From NCBI GenBank assembly GCA_964578485.1, contig CAZODA010000034.1:1-33635 (forward strand): DNA of 33,635 nucleotides, in the 5' to 3' direction. Below are positions 1 through 7,479 of the stretch, piece by piece. The stretch is from CAZODA01 sp964578485 (GTDB taxonomy: Bacteria > Bacteroidota > Bacteroidia > Bacteroidales > Marinilabiliaceae). The position numbers were made by a program, and so were the translations under genes. Numbering within the stretch: position 1 is the first letter of the stretch; each line of letters starts with the position of its first letter. The notes beneath the pieces are model-generated. The model did not search any database, was not told the DNA's origin, and saw nothing but the letters and a program-made list of their open reading frames with translations.

Positions 1-1188
1 TTGTTCTTCACCTAATAAGGTAGGCAAGATACTAAGACCATCAATATTATCAGGGCTTTCCACTGATGCTATATCAGCTGCTGTAGGCAAGAAATCGGCA
101 AAATACCAAGGCAGATCACTAACTGTGCCGGCTTCAATTCTTTGGGGCCAACGTACTATCATAGGAATTCGAATTCCGCCCTCATACATATCTCTTTTAT
201 ATCCTCTTAAAGGTCCATTGGAATTAAAAAACTCCACCATTTCATGCAAATGTTCCGAATAATTAGATCGCGGTCCATTATCGGATGCAAGAAACACAAT
301 AGTGTTATCTGCAAGGCCCAATTTATCAAGGTGATCAAGTACTTCTCCTATTGCATAGTCCATATAGCTAACCATGGCTCCATATAGTTTAATATGATCG
401 GGCCAGTCTTCATCAGCAAATGGGTCATAGCCTATTGGGGCAGCCATAAATCCGTTATGGGGAAGATTAAAAGCGAGATAAAGGAAAAAAGGATTATTCT
501 GATTATTATTGAGGAATTCAATAGTTTCATTTATACACATAGTAGCATGATGTATCCCTTGATTTCCATCTTTATTTTCTTCTATTGCATATAATTCTCT
601 GTTATGAAATCTTTTTTCAGGAAAATAATTTGATGGATTATAAGTAGTCCATTCACTTATAAGCCAGCCATAAAATTCATTGAATCCCCTATCCAGCGGA
701 CCTGCTTCAGGATTGTAACCATCGAGATGCCATTTACCTACAAGAGCTGTATTATATCCTGCATCACTTAAAACATTTGCCACTGTAACATCCTCTTCAG
801 TAAGATGCATGCGCCGGCGATTTCCAGGTCCTTCTATTCCTCCAACATCAGTAGTATTACCTCGAACAGTTGTATGACCTGTATGTTGCCCTGTCATAAG
901 CACACTTCGTGACGGGCCCGAAACAGGTGCTCCTGCATAGGCATTTGTAAACATTACTCCTTCTTCTGCAAGCCGGTCAAATCTGGGCGTTGGAATAATA
1001 GTTTGTCCGTAACAGCCAACATCTCCATATCCTAAATCATCTGTAAGGATAAAAAGGATGTTGGGACTTTTAGCTTCATTTGAACCTCCTGTATTATCAA
1101 GGCATGCAAAAGGAATAAATACTCCAGTTACAGTTGAATATAAGAGTGCACGACTAATCCTGTTATAGGAAAAGTTATTCTTAATCAT
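1..1188 (-). CDS. Sulfatase, S-type, C-terminus beyond window edge
   Basis: This is an arylsulfatase-family (alkaline phosphatase fold) hydrolase that removes sulfate esters, probably from sulfated sugars. The frame is open for all 396 codons and runs off the left edge, so the C-terminal part is missing. The start is ATG at 1188, 21 bases after the stop of the upstream cupin gene. Residues 1-29 look like an export signal ending in PFAC, a weak lipobox, so surface or periplasmic anchoring is likely. Metal-binding DD lies at residues 50-51. The active-site motif S-G-P-S-R is at residues 90-94 and is followed by SVLMTGQHTGH. The formylglycine precursor is therefore Ser, not Cys, which in this family needs an anaerobic sulfatase-maturating radical-SAM enzyme; none is in the window. 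It is the last gene of a run with the MFS transporter and the cupin lipoprotein. The substrate cannot be read from the sequence. Confidence 0.93.
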   Translation of the reverse strand, partial: MIKNNFSYNRISRALLYSTVTGVFIPFACLDNTGGSNEAKSPNILFILTDDLGYGDVGCYGQTIIPTPRFDRLAEEGVMFTNAYAGAPVSGPSRSVLMTGQHTGHTTVRGNTTDVGGIEGPGNRRRMHLTEEDVTVANVLSDAGYNTALVGKWHLDGYNPEAGPLDRGFNEFYGWLISEWTTYNPSNYFPEKRFHNRELYAIEENKDGNQGIHHATMCINETIEFLNNNQNNPFFLYLAFNLPHNGFMAAPIGYDPFADEDWPDHIKLYGAMVSYMDYAIGEVLDHLDKLGLADNTIVFLASDNGPRSNYSEHLHEMVEFFNSNGPLRGYKRDMYEGGIRIPMIVRWPQRIEAGTVSDLPWYFADFLPTAADIASVESPDNIDGLSILPTLLGEEQ

Positions 1189-1209
1189 AATTTTGGAAAT
1201 AGATTTTTT

Positions 1210-1746
1210 TTAATCCTCTTCTGCTTCAACGGCCTCCTCATAGGATTCATGTACGGTAGCTTTTAAATGTTCCGGCGGTCCATAAAGAGTATATATCTTT
1301 AAATCTATTTCACCAATATTTTCAACCATATGCCAATATCCTGCAGGAACCAATACCACCCAATCATCTTCAATCACTTCTACAAAATCCAACTCATCTT
1401 CGGCAATTCCCATACTTACACGCGCTTCACCTTGTTCAACACGAATGAACTGATCATGATCATCATGAATTTCAAGATCAATTATTTCACCCGGTTTAAG
1501 CGACATAAATACAAGTTGAAGATAATTACCTGTCCAGTTAGCCGAGCGATAATTTTCATTTTGAAGCGTTGCTGCTTCAATATTTACAGCCCATGGTTTT
1601 TGTCCATAATCTTTACTGAGATCAATTTCAGCAACTACTTCTTCTGTAATACTCGAATCTTCAGCAGCCTGTTTTGCAGGAGACTGACATCCTACAAAAA
1701 CTAATAGTATAAATGCTGAAAAACTAAGAAAAAAAATCCTTTTCAT
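1210..1746 (-). CDS. Cupin-domain lipoprotein
   Basis: This is a 178-residue exported protein with one cupin domain. Residues 1-20 form a lipoprotein signal (hydrophobic stretch then VGC, Cys20), followed by an acidic linker. The double-stranded beta-helix metal motifs are visible: H94, H97 and E104 in HDDHDQFIRVEQG, and P134, G136 and H139 in the second motif PAGYWH. The segment DQFIRVEQG resembles small mannose-6-phosphate-isomerase-type cupins, which bind a metal and often a sugar. The gene lies between the MFS transporter (49-base gap) and the sulfatase (21-base gap), all on the minus strand, so a periplasmic sugar-binding, epimerising or lyase-like role in the same pathway is plausible. 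The acidic tail EEAVEAEED is unusual for an enzyme end. The domain call is firm; the substrate and reaction are unknown. Confidence 0.85.
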   Translation of the reverse strand: MKRIFFLSFSAFILLVFVGCQSPAKQAAEDSSITEEVVAEIDLSKDYGQKPWAVNIEAATLQNENYRSANWTGNYLQLVFMSLKPGEIIDLEIHDDHDQFIRVEQGEARVSMGIAEDELDFVEVIEDDWVVLVPAGYWHMVENIGEIDLKIYTLYGPPEHLKATVHESYEEAVEAEED

Positions 1747-1795
1747 TTTTTTTGGTTTTAAAGTTAACTTCCAGCAAGTTACTAAAAAAACAATT

Positions 1796-3076
1796 TTAAT
1801 CTCCTAGTTTTCGGATATTTTTAGCGAAAAATAATACTGAAATCAGTCCAAAAGGCACAAATAAAGCTATCATAATAAAAACGGGCAACCAGGAGGTTTT
1901 AACCATTGCAGGAACGAGAAAGTTCAAAATAATAACTGAAGACATACCTACCATTCCTCCGAGTCCTGCAAGGGTACCGACCGACTTCCCTTGAAACAGA
2001 TCACTTGGAATAGTTTGAATATTCCCTATTGAAAACTGAAATCCAAATAAAACTACAAAAAGGACAATTAAAAAGATTATAGGGGTTTTTACAAATAATG
2101 CTGTTATCAGTAATCCTATAACCATTAATATGGCACCAAGGAATACAGCAGATTTTCGGGCACGATTAACAGAATGTCCATTTTGCAATAAGTAGCCACT
2201 AAACCATCCTCCTGCCAGACTACCAATAGCGGCACCTACATAGGGTATCCAAGCAAAATAACCTATTTGCTGAATGTCAAAACCATATACATCAAACAAA
2301 TATACCGGTAACCAGCCCATAAAAAAGAACCATACAGGTTCGGTAAAAAATCTACCAAGCAAAACCGACCATGACTCACGATGTTTTAACACAGAAAAAA
2401 ATCCACCATTTTGTGTTTCTTCTACCTCAATTGGCTCACTTTGATCAGCATAAATATATTCTCTCTCTTCTTCTGAAATCCAGGAATGTTTTTTCGGTAA
2501 ATCTTTATTTATTATAAGCCATGGTATCAGCCAAATAAATCCAAAGGTACCAATTACTAAAAAGGTCATTTTCCATCCGAAAATAACAAAGAGGGCAGCC
2601 AATAAAGGTGGAGCGATAACAGCACCAACGGAAGCACCTGCATTAAATATTCCCTGTGCCACAGCTCGTTCATGTACGGGGAACCATTCGGCATTACTTT
2701 TTACTGCACCGGGCCAATTTCCTGCTTGTCCCAGCCCTAATATTGCACGTACAAATGAAAATGAAAATATTCCTCTTGCGATACTATGGAGCATTGACGC
2801 AGTACTCCATAAAAATATACTGATTACATAGCCGAGTCTGGTTCCTGTTTTATCAAAAAAATGCCCACTTACAAACTGTCCCACGGCGTATGCAACCATG
2901 AAGGTATTTAATATTATAGCATAACTGTTCAAGTCGAGGCCCAATTCCTTTGATATTTCGGGCCACATAACTGCAAGCGCCCATCTATCGATATAATTTA
3001 TTAAGGTTACAATTGCAATAAGTCCAATAATCCACCATCTTAATCCTTTAATCTCAAACTTTTTTTTCACAATCAA
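1796..3076 (-). CDS. MFS transporter, anion:cation symporter (ACS) type
   Basis: This is a 426-residue inner-membrane carrier with about 12 hydrophobic helices in two halves. They are separated by a charged central loop near residues 195-225 (SEEEREYIYADQSEPIEVEE). The N-terminal INYIDRWALAVMWPEI and the segment GLGQAGNWPGAVKSNAEWFP are typical of the ACS branch of the major facilitator family, which includes the hexuronate (ExuT) and glucarate (GudP) symporters. It probably imports a sugar acid or similar organic anion. The start used is TTG at 3076, with a GTG two codons later; an in-frame TGA lies immediately upstream, so no earlier start exists. It is the first gene of the run leading to the cupin lipoprotein and the sulfatase, which suggests uptake of a product released by desulfation. 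Confidence 0.9.
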   Translation of the reverse strand: MIVKKKFEIKGLRWWIIGLIAIVTLINYIDRWALAVMWPEISKELGLDLNSYAIILNTFMVAYAVGQFVSGHFFDKTGTRLGYVISIFLWSTASMLHSIARGIFSFSFVRAILGLGQAGNWPGAVKSNAEWFPVHERAVAQGIFNAGASVGAVIAPPLLAALFVIFGWKMTFLVIGTFGFIWLIPWLIINKDLPKKHSWISEEEREYIYADQSEPIEVEETQNGGFFSVLKHRESWSVLLGRFFTEPVWFFFMGWLPVYLFDVYGFDIQQIGYFAWIPYVGAAIGSLAGGWFSGYLLQNGHSVNRARKSAVFLGAILMVIGLLITALFVKTPIIFLIVLFVVLFGFQFSIGNIQTIPSDLFQGKSVGTLAGLGGMVGMSSVIILNFLVPAMVKTSWLPVFIMIALFVPFGLISVLFFAKNIRKLGD

Positions 3077-3097
3077 TCATTTTTTAAAAATAAAGTG

Positions 3098-3105
3098 CAA
3101 ACATA
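3098..3105 (-). promoter_or_regulatory. Promoter -7 element for the transporter-cupin-sulfatase run
   Basis: Read on the minus strand this is TATGTTTG followed by C, an exact match to the Bacteroidota consensus TAnnTTTG. It lies about 22 bases before the start of the MFS gene. A TTTG lies upstream but with a spacer of about 25 bases, longer than the usual 19-21, so the -33 element is uncertain. Confidence 0.5.
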
Positions 3106-3247
3106 TCAATTTAAAAAGAATTATTAAATTCAAAGTGTTTTATAAACAGAAGGCTAATTGTCTAATTATGGCTAAATATTTGCTTTTTGTGCTCAATAAA
3201 AAAAGGCAGCAACAATTTAAAAGGCCTAAATTTCATTTTCAAAACCT

Positions 3248-3255
3248 TATCTTTG
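3248..3255 (+). promoter_or_regulatory. Promoter -7 element for the U32 gene
   Basis: TATCTTTG matches TAnnTTTG exactly. It sits 28 bases upstream of the TTG start of the U32 gene. No clear TTTG box is found at the usual upstream spacing. Confidence 0.55.
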
Positions 3256-3283
3256 TACTTTAATTAAAAGAAATAGAATCAAT

Positions 3284-5257
3284 TTGGAAAAACCGGAATT
3301 ACTGGCTCCTGCCGGAAATATTGAAGCATTTTACGCTGCCATAGAAGCAGGGGCTGATGCTGTTTATTTAGGACTTGAGCATTTTAATGCCCGTCAGAGA
3401 GCTTCAAATTTTTCTTATCGTGATCTTCCTGTTATTCTTTCAGAAGCTGCGAAAAACAATGTATATATATATATCACCCTCAACACTTTAATAAAAAACC
3501 ATGAGCTTCCTACTTTAATTGATCTTCTAAGCTTTCTCAATCAGGTTAAACCACAGGGTATTATTATACAGGATTGGGGAGTTTTCCATATAATAAAAAA
3601 ACACTTCCCTAAGCTTAAGGTTCATGCCAGTACTCAAATGGCTATACACAACAGCAATGGGATTAATTTTGCAGGTGAACAAGGTATTATTCGCGTTATT
3701 CCTGCCCGCGAAACAACCATGAAGGAGCTTAAAGAGATTAGCAAGAAAAGCTCTGTTGAGTTGGAAGTTTTTATCCATGGTGCTCTATGTTATTCTTTTT
3801 CGGGAATATGTCATTTCAGCAGTTATTTGGGAGGACACAGTGCCAATCGTGGTCTGTGCACTCAAGTATGCCGACGAGCTTTTAAAGTAGGTGATAGAAA
3901 CAGGAATCTTTTTAATCTTCGCGATCAAATGCAAGCAAGCAGCCTTAGTGCATTAACATCGTTAGGTGTTAAAGCCTTTAAAATTGAAGGTCGTTTAAAA
4001 TCTGATGAATATGTTTATAAAGTCACCAAAAGCTATCGCGATTTAATAGATGGTTTTCTTTCAGTAAAGGAAGCAGAAGAAATATTATTAACTGATGGTG
4101 GTCGTGAAAAGACAGGTTATTTCATTGCCTCAGATCTACGATGGGCTTTAACTGAACAAACTACTTCGGGCTATTATCTTGGTAAAATCACCAAAACTGA
4201 AACAAACAGCTTTTATTTCAACTCAGCTTATAATTTTCCGAAATTATTCAGACTAAGGATAGAAAATCAATTAAGCGGAAAAACACAAAATTTGAAGGTA
4301 CGAAATTATATCCACGAGGCTGGCAAGGTGAAAGTTATTTCAAAAATCAAATGTAATCGTGGTGATAGTTTATTTTTGATAGGTGAGCAAGAAAAAAAAT
4401 TCGCTCAAAAGCTCCCTCCTTATAAAAAGAACATTCCAGCCTTAAAGGCTCATAATAAGCGAGAAATTTTAAATTCATTTATTAAAAAGGAAGCAAAAAA
4501 ACAAAAGTCTGAACTATTCGTACGTATCAACAGTTTAGATTGGCTTCGTAAAATTCACTTTCAAAAAATTGATGCTTTAATACTTAATATCCCGGCCAAT
4601 AAATGGGATCAATTCAATATTCGCAGTCACATTATCCAAAGTAATCTGAAAAAAATTTGGATAGAATTTCCTACTTACATACCTGAAAACAAAATTGAAT
4701 TTTATCAGTCCTTAGGAGTTACAATGGTAAAACAAGGCATACGGCAATTTATGTTAAGTGATATATCTCAGAAAAGAATGTTGCCACGTGAGGCCATTTT
4801 TTGTCTTAACGAAAATGCTTACGCATTTAACGATGCAGCTATACAGTTTTATTTAGAAAGTGGAGCTAAAACAGTTAGCTATCCTACCGAAAATGACAGG
4901 GATAATTTATTAGGGAGTCGTTATAGGGGAGGAATTATTTTATTATATTTTTATCCTCGCTTGTTCCATTCACGCATGCCGGTAAAAACAAGCAATGAAT
5001 CAATTATTATTGATGATACCGGAAATAAGTATTACAAAGATGTTGTTTCAGGGATTACCACCATTTACCCTGTAATTCCGGTTAGTTGGCTGCAATACAC
5101 ACGAGAGTTTAAACAAAAAGGATTTTTCAGATTTTTAATCGATCTTAGTTATGAAAAACCTTCATCTAATCGCTTTAATACACTAATAAAGCGCTATTCT
5201 ACATCTACTCAAATTCAGCCCTCCTCAAATTTTAATTTTAAACTCGGAATAAAATAA
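3284..5257 (+). CDS. Peptidase U32 family protein, RlhA-like
   Basis: This is a 657-residue U32-family protein. The N-terminal TIM-barrel-like part begins ELLAPAGN (residues 5-12). The family signature EVFIHGALCYSFSGIC covers residues 161-176, and GLCTQVCRR follows at 190-198. C169, C176, C192 and C196 could hold an iron-sulfur cluster, as shown for the relatives UbiU/UbiV. Despite the peptidase label, well-studied long bacterial members act in RNA hydroxylation: RlhA on 23S rRNA C2501 and TrhP on tRNA uridine 34. The length is close to E. coli RlhA (about 650 residues), so an RlhA-like role is the best guess, with TrhP the alternative. The start is TTG at 3284, where the conserved N-terminal motif begins and a promoter lies at the right distance; no ATG is available upstream. 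Confidence 0.9.
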   Translation: MEKPELLAPAGNIEAFYAAIEAGADAVYLGLEHFNARQRASNFSYRDLPVILSEAAKNNVYIYITLNTLIKNHELPTLIDLLSFLNQVKPQGIIIQDWGVFHIIKKHFPKLKVHASTQMAIHNSNGINFAGEQGIIRVIPARETTMKELKEISKKSSVELEVFIHGALCYSFSGICHFSSYLGGHSANRGLCTQVCRRAFKVGDRNRNLFNLRDQMQASSLSALTSLGVKAFKIEGRLKSDEYVYKVTKSYRDLIDGFLSVKEAEEILLTDGGREKTGYFIASDLRWALTEQTTSGYYLGKITKTETNSFYFNSAYNFPKLFRLRIENQLSGKTQNLKVRNYIHEAGKVKVISKIKCNRGDSLFLIGEQEKKFAQKLPPYKKNIPALKAHNKREILNSFIKKEAKKQKSELFVRINSLDWLRKIHFQKIDALILNIPANKWDQFNIRSHIIQSNLKKIWIEFPTYIPENKIEFYQSLGVTMVKQGIRQFMLSDISQKRMLPREAIFCLNENAYAFNDAAIQFYLESGAKTVSYPTENDRDNLLGSRYRGGIILLYFYPRLFHSRMPVKTSNESIIIDDTGNKYYKDVVSGITTIYPVIPVSWLQYTREFKQKGFFRFLIDLSYEKPSSNRFNTLIKRYSTSTQIQPSSNFNFKLGIK

Positions 5258-5432
5258 TTCATTCTTGAGCGGAAAAAATGAAACAGAATGATTTAGTTTT
5301 CTTACCGAGAATGATAATGGAATTTATTTATATGAGACATTATCCAAGTTACAAAGTCGCATGCTATTGAAAAAACTTTTAGTTTGCTGACGATAATCGA
5401 CCTGGATGCATAAAATCAAATAGTTTTTATAG

Positions 5433-5504
5433 TAGCCCCAACAGGATTCGAACCTGTATCTAAAGTTTAGGAAACTTTTGTTCTATCCCTTGAACTATGG
5501 GGCC
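5433..5504 (-). tRNA. tRNA-Arg (anticodon CCT)
   Basis: On the minus strand the sequence folds as a 72-nt cloverleaf. The acceptor stem is GGCCCCA/TGGGGCT with one G-U pair and discriminator A. The D stem is GTTC/GAAC, the anticodon stem AAAGT/ACTTT with loop TTCCTAA, and the T arm ACAGG-TTCGAAT-CCTGT. Anticodon CCT reads AGG. No CCA is encoded. It stands alone between the U32 gene and the STAS-like gene; the 175 bases between the U32 stop and the tRNA show nothing else supportable. Confidence 0.97.
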
Positions 5505-5771
5505 AAAAAGTTTGTGCCGTAAAAGTAAAACTTTTCATTGTTTCAAAAAATTATTCTGCAAACAATTCTTAGCAGCATCATTTTTTTCTGTTTTATCGAC
5601 AATTAAGGGCTTTAAGATGGAATTATTGATTCACATACGATTACTCATTAACATAAATTATAAGTTATATTTTTTCAAAATGAAACCAAGTGAATTTATG
5701 TTCGTATATATTTCCAAATTATCATAACAAAAAAACTATTAATTACATTTTATTAAAATTAGGCTTAAACT

Positions 5772-6176
5772 ATGAAAACCTTATCGAGTAAATTTATTTC
5801 AGTTAATTATGATGCAGGCACGGAAACAGTTTATTCTGCCTGGAAATCATCTACCGAAGATGCCTCATGGGATGATATAAAGGACGGATTTAACAATTAC
5901 TTTTTAAAATTAATAATTGAAAACAAACCAAAAAATGTAATTGTTGATGAAAGGGAAATGCGCCGTGCCTATAATCCTGATGAGCAGGAATGGATAGACA
6001 AGAACTCTGCTCCTTTTGTATTAAAAGCGGGAGTAAAAAAAATTGCTATTATAATCAGTAAAGATGGTTTTGTAGAAATGGCAACTGAAACTATGATGCA
6101 GGATGAAGTTTCTCAGGATCTTAACACAAGATTTTTCGATGATATCGAAAAAGCCAAAGCTTGGTTCAAAGAATAA
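5772..6176 (+). CDS. SpoIIAA/STAS-like protein
   Basis: This is a small soluble protein of 134 residues without signal or membrane segments. It reads as alternating strands and helices: FISVNYDAGTETVYSAW, then a helix near residues 38-50, then KNVIVDEREMRRAYNPDEQEWI, a hydrophobic strand KKIAIIIS, and a final amphipathic helix IEKAKAWFKE. This layout resembles the SpoIIAA-like/STAS group common in Bacteroidota, where members act as small regulators or ligand-binding modules. It precedes the chemoreceptor-like gene by 178 bases, with two hairpins between them, so it is probably its own transcription unit. The family call is by pattern only and the function is unknown. Confidence 0.6.
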   Translation: MKTLSSKFISVNYDAGTETVYSAWKSSTEDASWDDIKDGFNNYFLKLIIENKPKNVIVDEREMRRAYNPDEQEWIDKNSAPFVLKAGVKKIAIIISKDGFVEMATETMMQDEVSQDLNTRFFDDIEKAKAWFKE

Positions 6177-6195
6177 GCTTTATTAGCTTCAAGAT

Positions 6196-6224
6196 TTTTG
6201 TGCAGGTTTTATGCCTGCACAAAA
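6196..6224 (+). terminator. Hairpin terminator after the STAS-like gene
   Basis: This is a perfect 11-bp stem, TTTTGTGCAGG paired with CCTGCACAAAA, with a 7-base loop. It begins 20 bases after the stop codon. The GC-rich upper stem with A/T arms fits an intrinsic terminator usable from either strand, although no long T run follows on the plus strand. Confidence 0.65.
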
Positions 6225-6239
6225 TCACTTTAACCCATG

Positions 6240-6271
6240 TTTTTATATTTATCTGTTGATAAATATAAAAA
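6240..6271. repeat. Perfect 14-bp inverted repeat
   Basis: TTTTTATATTTATC and GATAAATATAAAAA are perfect complements around a TGTT loop. It lies 15 bases after the terminator-like hairpin and 83 bases before the chemoreceptor-like gene. It is almost entirely A/T. It could be a second terminator, an operator or a structured leader; the sequence alone does not decide. Confidence 0.8.
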
Positions 6272-6354
6272 TCTATATTTTCCTTTTCTCTGCCACAAAT
6301 CCATAGCCCTTTATTAAAAATACATTCATATTATCTTTTGACATTTAAAAAATC

Positions 6355-7470
6355 ATGCTGTCATTTTTGATTTATTTTGGGGTAGTTTTTGTTGTAGTTG
6401 TGCCCTGCATCTTACTTTTACTAAGACATTTTTTTCGAGGGACTCTTGTATTAAAAATTGGAATTTCATTAGTGGCATTTGGTTCCTGTATTTCTTTAAT
6501 TTTTTATCTTGTAGGTGCTTTTGGTCCAATTAATCTTATATGGGCAATACCTGTTGGTGCGAGTTTATTATGGGGCGCTCTCTATTTAGTTCGCAAGCAA
6601 ATAGAACAGATGTTTTCTGAAATCAGTAAACGCATCAGAATAATTGCCAGGGGGGATTTAACCTCATCAATAAAAATACAATCCGGGGTTAAAAAAGATG
6701 AAGTTATCAGGGTTAGAGAATCTCTTAATTTATTAATCGGCAATCAGTCAAGTGTAATTAAGAGACTTAATCGCGAGATTGATCAAACCAACAAGCTCAA
6801 TGAGGAAGTATCAAACAGGGTAAGCTCTGTATTTGAAAAGGTAACAGAACAGGCTAATGTTCTTGAAGAAGTATCGTCAGCCATGGAAGAGATGCTTGCC
6901 AATATTGAACAAAATGCCAGTAACTCAAGGTCAACAGAAGTTATTGCAAACAAAACTGTTTCAAATATTGAGATTGTCAATAAAGCTGTAAACAATGCTA
7001 TTTTCTCTGTTCGGGATATTTTAACAAAAGTAACTGTTATCAATGAGTTTGCTATGAAAACTAATATCTTGTCCTTAAATGCAGCAGTAGAAGCAGCAAG
7101 AGCAGGAGAGCATGGTCGTGGTTTTGCTGTAGTAGCCGAAGAGGTTCGCAAACTTGCAGAAAACAGTCGTAATACCGCCAACGAAATAAATGTAATGACC
7201 AACAAAAGTATTAAGACCTTTGAGAACTCTATAAAGCTACTGTCACAAGTAATTCCTGAAATACAGAAAACTGCTACTCTTGTTCAGGAGATTTCGGCTG
7301 CAACCGAGGAGCAACGTATTGGAACAGATCAAATTAATATAGCATTACAGCAACTCAACAGCTTTACACAAGAGAATGCCGAATCTTTAGATCATCTTAA
7401 CGAATTCACTGCATCACTTGACAAGAGCTTTAAAGCGGTACATAAGACTGTTTCCCTATATAAAACCTAA
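6355..7470 (+). CDS. Methyl-accepting chemotaxis-like protein without periplasmic domain
   Basis: This is a 371-residue receptor-like protein. Three hydrophobic segments fill residues 4-24, 31-53 and 61-79 with only short links, so there is no room for an extracellular sensor. A HAMP-like stretch follows (about 78-132), then a long coiled-coil signalling domain. The hairpin tip is well conserved at residues 236-270 (TNILSLNAAVEAARAGEHG, then FAVVAEEVRKLAE), the region that contacts CheA and CheW. No che genes are in the window. The signal would have to be sensed inside the membrane or by a partner; the STAS-like gene upstream is the nearest candidate. It ends 9 bases before the convergent aminotransferase-like gene, so there is no room for a separate terminator. 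Confidence 0.9.
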   Translation: MLSFLIYFGVVFVVVVPCILLLLRHFFRGTLVLKIGISLVAFGSCISLIFYLVGAFGPINLIWAIPVGASLLWGALYLVRKQIEQMFSEISKRIRIIARGDLTSSIKIQSGVKKDEVIRVRESLNLLIGNQSSVIKRLNREIDQTNKLNEEVSNRVSSVFEKVTEQANVLEEVSSAMEEMLANIEQNASNSRSTEVIANKTVSNIEIVNKAVNNAIFSVRDILTKVTVINEFAMKTNILSLNAAVEAARAGEHGRGFAVVAEEVRKLAENSRNTANEINVMTNKSIKTFENSIKLLSQVIPEIQKTATLVQEISAATEEQRIGTDQINIALQQLNSFTQENAESLDHLNEFTASLDKSFKAVHKTVSLYKT

Positions 7471-7479
7471 GAAACAATT

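Noticed and set aside
394..594. 66-residue frame on the plus strand
   Set aside because: It lies antisense within the sulfatase gene and is hydrophobic only by base composition.
5278..5373. 31-codon frame between the U32 gene and tRNA-Arg
   Set aside because: No promoter, no recognisable pattern, and the length is expected by chance.
5497..5727. 76-residue frame on the plus strand
   Set aside because: It begins inside tRNA-Arg on the opposite strand and shows no protein-like pattern.
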